NCBI RefSeq assembly: GCF_014805685.1
Contig: NC_060892.1
Span: 8,055,990 to 8,119,989, forward strand
DNA from: Silurus meridionalis
Lineage: Eukaryota; Chordata; Actinopteri; Siluriformes; Siluridae
Reading direction: 5' to 3'
DNA: 64,000 nucleotides
The first letter of the stretch is position 1; each line of letters starts with the position of its first letter. The notes under the pieces were generated by a model that saw only the letters and a program-made list of their open reading frames with translations, did not search any database and was not told where the DNA came from. Both the position numbers and the translations under genes were made by a program. Shown here in pieces: positions 1-21,477 of the stretch.

Positions 1-500
1 GATGTTTAAAAATACAGTTCAGATAGCAGATGCTTTTCTATTCTCTGCTCAAACGTTCTCTGGGTTTGTTCTTTCAGTATATTCTTTGTTTAGTAGGATC
101 GAGTTTGAGAGCTTAATCCTGTGGTGAGGTCTGTGATGTTTATGCACAACATACAGAGCAAGTGATGGACTAAATGGACAAGATGCTCACAGTGTTTCAC
201 CCAGCCAGCAAATACCATTTCAACCTGAGCTGGAACCATTTTCTTCTTTACAAAAATATAGTTGATGAACCAAACATTGTTTAGAGGTTAATATCTGTTT
301 CTTTAGTTTATCCCTGGAACTACATTACGTGAAGTCTCTCATCCAGAATTAAACTTGTGAAGGGGTTATTGAAGTCATGACAATACTTCCTACTACATAC
401 CAGACTCGGTTTTTCAGTTTTATGTCAATATCACTTTTAACAACGGACATTGTCCCAAAGCAGCTTTACAGAGATAAGTAGGTAATAAAATATGAATTTT

Positions 501-1057
501 AGAGCTGTCAAAATGAACGCATTAATAACGTGTCAATGCAAATTCATTTTAACGCCACCTATGCAGCACGCATTTCTGTTTGACCGTTTTTATTTAAAAT
601 ATAAATATATGAGGCGAAATTCAACTTCAACGCAACACACGTTTATTCACGTCAGTAAAACAATTGTTAAGGGACGTTTATTCACGTCACTTAACAATTG
701 TTTTACTGACGCGCCAAGTCTCAAATCAAGCACCAAAATCCGCTATGATGCACACATCCACCAGTTAAAACCGTCCGTGTGGAAACATAGCAAAAGTTCC
801 ATTTGGTGTTCCAATGATTTATGTCATTTAAAACACCAGAATTACTTCCAAAACATTTACAAGGATATTTTGTCTTAATTTCGAGTCTGGTTTCACTAAT
901 ATTAAACCTATGTTTGCATAAAGAATCAGAGTATATAGTATTAAAAACATTTAAGGTACATTTAGAACTAATAGACGTGTGCAATTAAGTTGCGATTAAT
1001 CACGAGTTAACTCGTGACAATTATGCGATTAATCACGATTAAATATTTGACAGCCCT
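501..1057. mobile_element. Non-autonomous DNA transposon with AGRGCTGTCAAA termini
   Basis: The left end AGAGCTGTCAAA and right end TTTGACAGCCCT are inverted repeats, and the subterminal region has runs of GATTAATCACGATTAA typical of a widespread teleost element. It interrupts a family A repeat. A perfect 21-bp hairpin lies inside. No clear target duplication was found. Confidence 0.65.
651..710. repeat. Perfect 21-bp inverted repeat with an 18-nt loop
   Basis: Arms 651-671 and 690-710 are exact reverse complements (GTCAGTAAAACAATTGTTAAG). The loop shares ACGTTTATTCACGTCA with the sequence just before the left arm (639-654 and 674-689), so there is also a 16-bp direct repeat 35 bp apart. Confidence 0.9.
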
Positions 1058-1382
1058 AACGAGTTTATATGCAAACGCCCACAAGTTTATCATTAAATTC
1101 AGAGGAACCATATTTAAAAGGAAACCCATCCTCATCTGGGTGGCACTGAATGTCCATTTACTCCAGTTCCATCATTGTTGAGGTGTACTGTTCAGTGATT
1201 AGTGTTTAAATGCAGAATTGTACATGCAAATTGCAGTCTTAAGCCACTGCAGTGGACTTTTGATATTAATTACAGCCCAAATCCATCCTCCTAGTTCTTG
1301 AGTTGTTTAGTAATGCTCCATATGGAAACATCCTCAGCTGCACAGAGTGGTCTCCAATTGAGGTCCATCCAGAGGTAGAACA

Positions 1383-1585
1383 TATGGCAGGGGTGTTTAA
1401 TCTTTTCCACAAAGGGCCAAAGTGGGTGCAGGTTTTCATTCCAGCCAAGCAAGAGCCATGCCTGATAGTTATTGGAAAATAAAAATAATTAGATTTAAAC
1501 ATTTATGTCTGGCCCTTGCTTGGTTACAATGAAAACCTGCACCCACACAGACACATTGTGGAAAGGATTGGACACCCCTGCCATA
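1383..1585. mobile_element. Short inverted-repeat element (MITE-like, 203 bp)
   Basis: The ends TATGGCAGGGGTGT and ACACCCCTGCCATA are inverted repeats. Further in, GGTGCAGGTTTTCATT and its complement pair, so the whole element is close to a palindrome. It lies next to the end of the family A copy. Confidence 0.75.
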
Positions 1586-1806
1586 GGGGGAGGAACCAGG
1601 AAGAAGTGTTTATTTCTAATAAAGAATTCAGCAAAAGCTTTTACTCACAGCTGGATAAAACCAAGCACATAGCCATGTAATGTCCAATGGCAAACAGGGG
1701 CAGTAGAATGGGTTACACCAAAAAGCTTAACGTCAGTCATGTGGTACAGTCAATAGATACCAGACAATCCAAACTTCTGCCATACGAGCTCTGCCTTAGG
1801 TCAGCT

Positions 1807-1869
1807 GGATGGTTCAACACGCTACAGCTTCAAACCTTCAGAGTGAAGCTGTAGAGTGTTGAACCATCC
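1807..1869. repeat. 26-bp hairpin with one mismatch
   Basis: Arm 1807-1832 (GGATGGTTCAACAC, then GCTACAGCTTCA) pairs with 1844-1869 across an 11-nt loop with one mismatch. No surrounding element was recognised. Confidence 0.85.
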
Positions 1870-2137
1870 TGCATTCCTGAATCATGAAATAGGTGTCCAT
1901 GGCCAAACAGTTTTATACAAGCTTAAGATTAGGCCAAGCATTAGATATTGTGTTGCACTTTGGAGCAGTGGAAACATGCTCTCTGGAGTGATTAATCTTG
2001 CTACACTATATGGAAGTCTGATAGATAAATCAGCATATAGTAAATGCCAGGAGAACAATTACTACTGGAATGCAGAGTGCAAGTAGTAAAGATGGCTGGG
2101 GTAGAATTTAGGTGTTTGGGCCACTTCAAATCAACTT

Positions 2138-2318
2138 GGGGAAGTGGCAGCTTAGTGGTTAAGATGTTGGCCTTTACATTGGAGGGTTGAGTTCAAAACT
2201 TGTACTACCAACCTGCCACTGCTGGGCCCCTGAGTAAGGCCCTTAATCCACAACTGCACCGTTTTATACATTTGTGTTGATTGCTGTGCGTATGGGTTTC
2301 TTTAAAATGTAAATTTCA
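2138..2318 (+). repeat. tRNA-derived SINE copy
   Basis: It carries a box-A-like GCTTAGTGGTTAAGATG, a degenerate box B (gggttgagttcaaa), and the family signature CTGCTGGGCCCCTGAGTAAGG. Four related copies are in the window. Confidence 0.7.
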
Positions 2319-2371
2319 AAAACATCTACAGGAAGATAATGAACACAACCACAAAGCATTACAGCATATTC

Positions 2372-3130
2372 TTTATTAAATGTATATATATAAAAAGTCT
2401 ATACTTCAGGGAAATAAACTTAAATAAACAACAATGATATTAAATCAGTTCATCTTGAGGTCTCTGGGTGTTTTGACGTGTTCCACTTCAAATGTCAGGA
2501 AAACATAAATTAAAAAAAGTTAATTTGGTCACCTTGTAATAATCAAGGTTTCATAGGGCCAGTAATTAAATGATGAGTGTTTATATAAATTAATAACCGT
2601 TATTTATGTGAGGAAAGAAAGTTTCACAGTAATATGTTAAATAACAGGAAAATTAGGGGAAATTCTTTTCCTCAAAACATAATTCAGTATTGCTACATGT
2701 TTAACAGCTGTCTACCATGTTAATCCTCAGGAAACTTTCACCACATCTGGCTACAAACCATTCATCAGCTTAACATAAATAAAATATTATGTGCAAGTAC
2801 AGCAAGTGCAAAACAAATATGGCAATATGGCATGCCAGGGCGCAATAAATAGCGAAGAACAGACATTGAAAAGACCAGGGAAGGAAAACTTGTAACCCAA
2901 TATGCTGGTCTTAATTTAGTCTTTGCCCCCAAATATACCTCATTAAACGTGTTCATGTGCATGAGACGAGGGCTTTATGGCCCTTTTCTGGTTTTGGGCC
3001 CTGGGATAAGAAACATTTTGCTGCAAGAAACTTTTCAACACATGGTGGTTAAATGTATGAAACTATTTGTGTAAAAAGATGTGGAGTGTCTACATCTCTC
3101 TCCAGCGTATACGTCAGGGGATGATGGCAG
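2372..3130 (-). other. lmnl3: Probable lamin 3' untranslated region
   Basis: Between the stop codon and the first good minus-strand AATAAA (2377-2372) lie about 760 nt with no open frame worth reporting. The AATAAA is the candidate poly(A) signal. The exact end is unknown; an upstream site cannot be excluded. Confidence 0.5.
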
Positions 3131-14018
<10,888 letters not shown>

Positions 14019-14330
14019 GGCGGCTCGCTTGGTTCTTCTCCCACACACACACACACGTAATGACCTGCTCTTTAATGGAGCACTGTTCCTCTGAAAGCGC
14101 TCTTCAACCTCTCAAACTCCTAAACCGCAACTACTGGATCATCATAATAAATAAACGCAATCCAGGCTGTCAATATGTCATCCGTAGTACAGCGAAAACA
14201 CACAAGACAAATTATAAACAATTCCTACAATATTATTTCAGTAAAAACCCTGCTCATGCTGTTTCCTCCACGGAATGTCAGTTTTATCCCGTACAGCTGG
14301 GAAAGAATTGATGGCACCCAATGAGCGCCG

Positions 14331-14338
14331 TGACGTCA
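14331..14338. promoter_or_regulatory. Consensus CRE (TGACGTCA)
   Basis: A perfect palindromic cAMP-response element lies 313 bp upstream of the lamin ATG, 8 bp from a CCAAT box (14318-14322) and 17 bp from a CACGTG E-box (14356-14361). CRE sites near CCAAT boxes are typical of CREB/CREM promoters, including germ-cell genes; use by this gene is inference. Confidence 0.55.
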
Positions 14339-14373
14339 CATCACAAGAACGAAGGCACGTGGATGTGTTGGTA

Positions 14374-14382
14374 CTATTTAAA
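14374..14382 (+). promoter_or_regulatory. TATA-like motif facing away from the lamin gene
   Basis: The plus-strand TATTTAAAG lies about 36 bp past the CRE and 52 bp past the plus-oriented CCAAT box, the order and spacing of a plus-strand core promoter. It may drive a divergent transcript, or the shared elements may serve only the lamin gene. Confidence 0.35.
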
Positions 14383-14535
14383 GGCATGGCTGCACCCTGG
14401 AAATCAACTCAATACACACGGGTTTACAAAATAATATCACTAAGTGTTGAAATTATTATCCAAATGTCAAATCTCTGATATGTAGATTACTTAGAGACTG
14501 ATTGCACCAATTGATTTCATTAATCCTGTACAATG

Positions 14536-14987
14536 ATCAGGCATATCATTTATGGTCAAATGCCAACACCATATTGTGTTGGTCCCCCTTGCTTTTAAAA
14601 CAATCCTGACCCATAGTGCATTAACAGCATTAACTTCTTCAGCTACAGGAGTTAGTTCGTTGGATCGGACCCCACCAGCCAGCCTTCGCCCCCACCAGCA
14701 TTACTGTGCCTCGCCCACCAATGACCTGTCACAAGGAATATCCCACGAGAGCTGCAGTTTTGGAGATGCTCTGATCCAGTCGTCAAACCGTCACAATCTG
14801 GCCCTTGTCAAACCCGCTCAAATTCTTACACTTGCCCATTTTTCCTGCTTTTAACACGTCAACTTTGAGGACAAAATTTTCACTTCTTGCTGCCTAATAA
14901 ATCCCACCCACTAACAGGTGACGAGATATTCAGTGTTATTCACTTCACCGCTCATAATGTTTTAATGTCAAAATGTTATGCCTGATT
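14536..14987 (+). mobile_element. Family D MITE, nearly full length
   Basis: The left end ATCAGGCATATCATT and right end (inverted) ATCAGGCATAACATT form terminal inverted repeats. The interior runs from attgtgttggtcccccttgc to ttaacacgtcaactttgag. It is a common teleost non-autonomous element. The lamin promoter region ends just to its left. Confidence 0.75.
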
Positions 14988-15539
14988 AATGTGTATTAAA
15001 ACTGTTAGGTGCACATGTTCAATGCACATTTGTAATACCCATACTGTTGCGTTTATTGCTTTTAGAACAGATGTAAGAGCCGTAAGACTTTTCCTATATA
15101 CTTATTGGCCATTTCAGGTGGGACATCTGCACCTCTGGACATTTATACAGCTATGCAATCAGTCAATTATTAACATTAGAATGGATTAAAAATGTAATCT
15201 CTGTTAATTATCCTGTGGCATCAGTGTTAATTTCAGACTTGCTGGTTTGAGTTTTTTTAGAAAGTGCTGATTGGGGAACACATGGTGAACTGGGGAGTTT
15301 TTTTACATAGTGCCAAGAACAAAAAAATGTCTTGTTGAGAAGGCAGATGAAAATGGACAGATGACGTTCACACTCACGGCAGAAACGGTGTGCAGAAAAG
15401 CATCTCACACTGCATATGTTGTACCTAGGAATCTAAAACTACATGTGTGAAGACTGACTGGAAGAATATTAAATATACATTTTTATTTCAGTCTTCAGCT
15501 GTCCAGTCGTGTAGCCTCACCTCAAAATCAGTCAATATA

Positions 15540-16150
15540 CAGTACCTAGTGAAAAGTTCTTATTTTTTTAAACATTGTACATGAATAATTAATGCATCAA
15601 AACTATGAAAGAAATATGTTTGTTGTTCCAGTGTATGTTTTATATTTTAGTTTGTCCCAAGTAGCTACATTTAACTTTAATGACAGCGTCACCTGGAATG
15701 GGTTCACTTCACTTCACAGGTGTGCTTCATCTAGAGTGAATGTGCTTCAGACCATCAGAAGAAAGGGTGAGTACAGAGATGAAGATCAGACAATCAGAAA
15801 AATCTCTAGAACATTAAACGTATCCCCAAGTGCAGTCTCCAAAACTATCATGGTGTGGGGGTGCTTTCCTTATGGCACTGTTTGTGATTTAGTCAAAATT
15901 AATGGCACGCTTAACCAGCATAGCTACCACAGCATTTCACAGCGACATGCCATCCCATCTGGGACTGTAATATGTTTATAAACAGGACAATGACCCCAAA
16001 CACACTAGGCTATGTAAGAGTTATTTGTTCAAGTAAGAAAGTGAAGGATTGTTCCACGAGATGACTTTGCCTCCACAATCACCTGATTTAGATCTAGTTG
16101 AGACCCTGAACGTGAAGGAAAAGCTGCCAACAAGCACTTAACACCTCTGC
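15540..16150 (+). pseudogene. Tc1-like transposase relic
   Basis: Broken frames keep recognisable pieces: a helix-turn-helix-like KISRTLNVSPSAVSKTI, then the catalytic-domain piece MVWGCFPYGTVCDLVKINGT, then a frameshifted ACAGGACAATGACCCCAAAC coding the QDNDPKH motif. The middle of the protein is deleted. It encodes no active enzyme. Confidence 0.85.
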
Positions 16151-17900
16151 TCAAGATTGTTTCCCAACATCACCTACTTCTTGCTTTATTCCCTCCACTG
16201 AAATCCTGTGCCTGATTATAACCAGATATAACTGAAGCTCAACCTTATAAAAAAGATAAAAAAACATATAATGGCTTGATCCAGCATTTCTTAAGACACG
16301 AGAAAGATATATATCACTACAATCAGTATTTGTACACCTGTATAATGTATTATCGGTGTCATGAATTTGAGACCACTGTCTACTTGTTGGTGTAGCAGCA
16401 GTGAATTCAGAAAGCTCAAAGAATGCGTATAGATTAGGATAAATATAAATCAGCATGTTCTACTTTAAACATCTACACTTTGTTCTGCTCAATATCATCT
16501 GATATCAGCTTCTGCAACTTCAGGTATACTTCACAAAGCTGACTAAGAGCTTCTTTTTAAAGCATCATGTTTCTCTTTGAAACACTTGTCTCTCTGAACA
16601 TACTTTTCTGTAATTTTTTAGTACCTCATTACTCTAGTTCTTGGCTGTTACTCATTGAAATCTCCAACAATAAGCCCATTATTTGACAGGTGATTTGGTT
16701 TTGGTTTTGTGTACCAGATGCAGACATATATATACACACACACACACATACGCTATATATAATCTTTTTAAAAGTATACAATTCCATGCCATGCACTATT
16801 TTCATATAAACAGTAGATGGAGACAGAATTCAATATTTGGTGTTTCCTCTGCAACCATACAGAATAGCATAAAAACCTAGTTTAACCGGAACCACATGGA
16901 GTGATGCCATTTTATAAATTAGCCTACACACAACGTATAAATCTCACAGATTCATAAAATTCTGAACTGATTTTTGTTTAGTGTCCATGCAGTGTAGGCA
17001 AGGAGATGCTGGAAGCCCATCATAATAGGCAACCGGAAATATTCTCCCATTTCAATCGCATTTAAAGCGGATCTTGTTGATCATTGATCTGATTGTTAAT
17101 GCTATGTTTGCTATGTAAAGCAGGTATATCCAAATTCAACAAGAGAGCCATTTTGGTACTTGGAGTGATTCCTTTATCTTTAGATTGGAATAGATTCAGT
17201 ATACTACCACTGGACCAGGACTTACCAAGTTTAATGACAAACACTTGGGTGTTTCTAATGTAGAAGTGTTTCATTTGTAGATCCATGCCAAAGTATTATG
17301 AAATGAATGTGCAATTAAGGATAATTTTGCTGTAACAAATATAAACATGTTGTATATATTTATACATGGCTGTATAAATGTATAGCATTAAGTCAGTTGT
17401 TTCCTCATAGCAGGAAACAGACCATGATGAAATAAGCCTGTTGTAATCAAACCTAAGTCAGGGAATAAACAAAAGCTGGACAATCTAGAGATTGGTGGCT
17501 GAAGTTAATTAAAACCACAGACTTCCACTGCCAACTTCTATTCTTCACTTCATAATATCAGCGTGAGTGTGCAGGCCTCAGTTGGAGTGCGCTGAACTCT
17601 TTGATCACAAGTCCATGCTTAATAAAACACCACATACAACTGAAACAGATCCACAAAAATGTTTATACATTAAGCATTGAGCTGAACCTGACAATTTGGA
17701 CTCTCTTTGGGCAGTGTGGTTTTCATAACATTGTGATAAAGTACTAGGATAAAGGGGTAAACACTGAGAAACAAGTGCTGTGACGTGTGGCAGGACGTCG
17801 AGTTTGAAAAAATAATATTAAAAAATAAAATAAATAAAAAGTATACCAGAGCCAGATTATACATTTTGACAAAGTAAAACTATGACTGATTCTTTGGTTT
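16151..17900. other. Intergenic stretch with nothing recognised
   Basis: AT-rich sequence with a short TACACA repeat at 16727-16750. The small open frames resemble no family I know. Confidence 0.6.
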
Positions 17901-17901
17901 T

Positions 17902-18286
<385 letters not shown>

Positions 18287-18675
18287 GTTTAGCGCTGCTG
18301 CTGCACCACTAGTACCCCAAGAACTATGCAGGAGGAGATATTGATTGGTTCAGATCACTGAGAACCTCCTCAGATGACCCAAGATGTTTTTTTTTTTAAC
18401 TAATTCATCTTCAGTATTCAATTAAATCCAATCCATTTGATATGTAGAGATCTTTCATACAATGGACATTGTCTCAAAGCAGCTGTACAGAGATAAACCG
18501 TATAATAGAACGTGTGAAGTTTGTTCTTTATTATTGTAAGTTGTGTTCCTGATGAGTGAGCCGGTGGCGACTGTGGCAGGGAAAAACTCCCTGAGATGGC
18601 ATGTGGAAGAAACCTTAAGAGGAACCAGACTCAACAGGGAACCTCATCCTCATTTGGGTGGCACGAAAGATTTTC
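18287..18675 (+). repeat. Left arm of a long inverted repeat, contains family A
   Basis: The sequence from gatggtttagcgctgctgct to tcatttgggtggcac is closely matched, in reverse complement, by 19978-20385. It carries the family A signatures cagctgtacagagataaacc and ACTCCCTGAGATGGCATG. Confidence 0.85.
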
Positions 18676-19139
18676 TTAGTTGCAGTGGGTGGTGTGTGTG
18701 TATTATGACCGTAACTATAATCATCTTTATCATTGTTATTGTCATTATAATTCTCACTACCATTCGTATGCTCATTAATCCAAATAGCAACATCACTTCA
18801 CATTAGCATTATCCCAATGATTGTTCTAAATTATCATTCAACCATCATCACCCCTGAATTACTCATGCCTGCACACCCTGAATTAATTACATCAACACTG
18901 AATTAATGTTACTACCAGTATCATCATAATGAAGTTCATAATTGCTATGATTATTATTTGACTCATTTAGTTTGCCTGTATTCATCACCGTCATGATTAA
19001 ATCCGTCGGAATGTTTATCAACAGCAGATCAATTTTCCATCTAATTAATTTCTTGATTATTCTGATTTCTTTTCAAAATAATCTTCAGTATATGATGTTC
19101 TAGTAGACTGTCACAGATGGATAATGGATCTAGTTTGGT

Positions 19140-19324
19140 AACTGAGAAGATGGTAGCTCAGTGGTTAAGGCTTCGGACTTTGGATCGGAAGGTCACAAGT
19201 TCATATTCCAGCACCACCATGCAGCCACTGCTGGGCCCTTGAGCAAGGCCCTTAATCCTCACCTGCTCAGTTGTACGCTGCTCTGGATAAGTGTTTCAGC
19301 CAAATACCATAAATGTAAATAAAT
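19140..19324 (+). repeat. tRNA-derived SINE copy, best preserved
   Basis: Box-A-like TAGCTCAGTGGTTAAGG, box-B-like ggtcacaagttcatattcc, then CACTGCTGGGCCCTTGAGCA and a tail ending aaataccataaatgtaaat. It lies in the spacer of the long inverted repeat. Confidence 0.8.
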
Positions 19325-19662
19325 GAAAACTTGGTATTTTTGCTTGGAACAGTGATCTGCTATGGGGAGGAAACCATGCTTGTTTGTGAATTGGTGACTT
19401 GAAGTGTGAAGTGTGTCAATGTATGTACACACGATTATCTCTCACTGATTGATGGTTCATTCAGGGTAAATTCCCATCTTGTGCAAGTTTTTACATGTTT
19501 ATGTGCTCCTGATCAAGATTAAGAGTTTACTCAAGATAAATCTTCTGGCTCTTCCCTTTAGTTATGATCCCATAGCGAGTCTTGCCGGAGTCTCCAACTG
19601 CACAGTGTCCTTAACTTTTATACAACAACTATAAGGAGACTTGATAATCCATATCTTTCTTT

Positions 19663-19663
<1 letters not shown>

Positions 19664-19708
<45 letters not shown>
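19664..19708. repeat. (CT)n microsatellite
   Basis: CT run with one TT interruption near the right end, about 50 bp before the start of the right family A copy. Confidence 0.95.
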
Positions 19709-19710
<2 letters not shown>

Positions 19711-19756
19711 GCTCTCTGACCACTGTTACTGCCCCTCTAAACTCCTCGGATCTGCC

Positions 19757-20275
19757 CACTTCATCCCAGCCTGCCTCTGGATGGTGTTGTCTTCAATTGG
19801 AGGCCACTCTGTGCAGCTGGGGATGTTTCTCATCAACAGCGTGGGGTTCCACAAAATTACGAAGTAAGACAGGAGCTATGAGGATAGATTTGGTCTGTAG
19901 TTAATGTCAACAGTTTGCTACACTGACGCAGGCCTACAGTTTGCACACCTCAACATTGTTTAACTGTAATAAATGGGCATTCGGTGCCACCCAAATGAGG
20001 ATGAGGTTCCCTCTTGAGTCTGGTTCCTCTTAAGGTTTCTTCCACATGCCATCTCAGGGAGTTTTCCCCCTCCCACAGTCGGCACTGGCTCACTCATCAG
20101 GAACAAAACTTTACACTTATAAAGAACAAACTTCACACGTTCTATTATACGGTTTATCTCTGTACAGCTGCTTTGAGACAATGTCCGTTGTATAAAAGAT
20201 CTCTACATATCAAATGGATTGGACTTAATTGAATACTGAAGATGAATTCATTAAAAAAAAAACATCTCGTGTCAT
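19757..20275 (-). repeat. Family A repeat, long minus-strand copy
   Basis: This is the longest family A copy. In minus orientation it runs from the attcaattaagtccaatcc start through cagctgtacagagataaacc and gtgccacccaaatgagg (complement) to a tail matching 1075-1380, including CTCTGTGCAGCTGGGGATG. Confidence 0.8.
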
Positions 20276-20381
20276 CTGAGGAGGTTCTCAGTGATCTGAA
20301 CCAATCCATGTCTCCTCCTGCATAGTTCTTGGGGTGCTTTTCGAGTTTTGGTCGCCTAGTGGTGCAGCAGCAGCGCCTAAA

Positions 20382-20385
<4 letters not shown>
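19978..20385 (-). repeat. Right arm of the long inverted repeat
   Basis: Reverse complement of 18287-18675 with few mismatches, plus an extra ~19-bp segment (aaaactcgaaaagcacc region). It ends in a TC tract (20386-20424), mirroring the GA tract of the left arm, and about 45 bp from the presumed adamtsl3 first exon. Confidence 0.85.
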
Positions 20386-20427
<42 letters not shown>

Positions 20428-20557
20428 AATACCGCTCCCTGCAGCCACTCACACGCTTCACGATCTGCGCTTCAGCTTCACCTCAGCTGGACTTTAAGCT
20501 CACACAGATCGTTTTCACGTCCAAAGCGAAGACGGTAAGCGCGCGCGCGTTCGGAAC

Positions 20558-20597
<40 letters not shown>
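20386..20597. repeat. Two TC microsatellites flanking adamtsl3 exon 1
   Basis: TC runs at 20386-20424 and 20560-20597 bracket the presumed exon and its donor, with (GC)n at 20540-20549. Such tracts often lie near fish promoters; a role is inference. Confidence 0.85.
20430..20534 (+). other. adamtsl3: Probable non-coding first exon of adamtsl3
   Basis: A strong donor GAAGACG|GTAAGC follows a stretch of raised GC content located between two TC microsatellites (20386-20424 and 20560-20597). An acceptor with a good pyrimidine tract (cttcgcag, ending at 21359) precedes the start codon, so a 5'UTR exon is required upstream. The start is arbitrary; only the donor is supported. Confidence 0.5.
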
Positions 20598-21013
20598 GCA
20601 CTCATCACCAAGCCGCTGAGTGACCACCACCATACCGAACCTCTCGACACCTTTTATTTTACGTCCTGCCGGAATAATCATTATTATCACTAGTGATCGA
20701 CAGATGCGCGTTACCGATGATCGATATCCAACATTCGTGCGCATCCACGCATCAGTGTTGCCATGCAGGAGTGCGCGTGCACGACGTGTTCACACTTCAT
20801 GCACGAGGAAAAAAAATAAACCCCACTGTGCAGCGGCTCGTGGAATCGCGGGATGATGTGCATCACATGTAGAAGAAGCGCCCTAACAAGACAACTTGTC
20901 ATTTCTCTTGGAATGTATTTATTCCCTGGGATGATAATATAGCTACACAACTACACAACTGCTGCAACAACCTTGATCTTCTCATTCATGAATTTATAAT
21001 CAACACTATACAA

Positions 21014-21017
<4 letters not shown>

Positions 21018-21074
<57 letters not shown>
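21018..21074. repeat. (AT)n microsatellite
   Basis: Uninterrupted AT dinucleotides in the 5'UTR intron of adamtsl3. Confidence 0.95.
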
Positions 21075-21075
<1 letters not shown>

Positions 21076-21359
21076 TGCATATTGTTTTGCATCAGTATTA
21101 CTTGTCATCTATATCACCTGCTACTGTGTGTATAATGCACATCAGTCTTTGCATTGCTTAAATATCCAGATCACTGCTTTGCACAGGATCATTTATATCC
21201 AAGATTATTAGTCTTTTTAAAAGAAAAAAAAATCTAAGGTTTTAAAATGAAATGGTGGTCATTCTGGCAAGTTGTGTCTGGTGGATTTTAGATCCCAATT
21301 TAATTCTCAAAGTAGAAAAAAACTTTCTTTAAAATAAATGTGTCTTTCTTTCTTCGCAG

Positions 21360-21477
21360 GCTGATTTCACACTTTTTTTTTTTTTGGGATAAAACCAGCG
21401 TTATAAAAATGGAGCTTTTCTTGTTTTCTGTGTGGCAGACAAGTGTGGTGCACATTCTCCTGCTTTCTGGGATTCAG
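21360..21477 (+). CDS. adamtsl3: adamtsl3 start-codon exon with signal peptide (coding 21409-21477)
   Basis: The acceptor is tttcttcgcag|GCTGAT and the donor ATTCAG|GTAAGA. The ATG at 21409 is in a good context (aaaaATGG). An earlier in-frame ATG at 21340 lies before the acceptor and is intronic. The 23 residues include MELFLF and VVHILLLSGIQ, a plausible secretion signal. The N-terminal residues do not resemble human ones, which is normal for signal peptides. Confidence 0.82.

Larger units (their letters stand above)
421..1380 (+). repeat. Dispersed repeat family A, split by an insertion (421-500 and 1058-1380)
   Basis: The left part carries the family signature CAAAGCAGCTTTACAGAGAT; the right part resumes with aggaaacccatcctcatctg and ends with a segment matching 19757-19870 on the other strand. 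The interruption is the inverted-repeat element at 501-1057. Family A occurs at least eight more times in the window. Confidence 0.75.
14019..14400 (-). promoter_or_regulatory. lmnl3: Lamin 5'UTR and probable promoter region
   Basis: Upstream of the lamin start codon lie a short CA repeat (14042-14056), a CCAAT box, a perfect CRE and an E-box within about 340 bp. The region is not covered by recognisable mobile elements. The transcription start cannot be placed from sequence alone. Confidence 0.5.
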
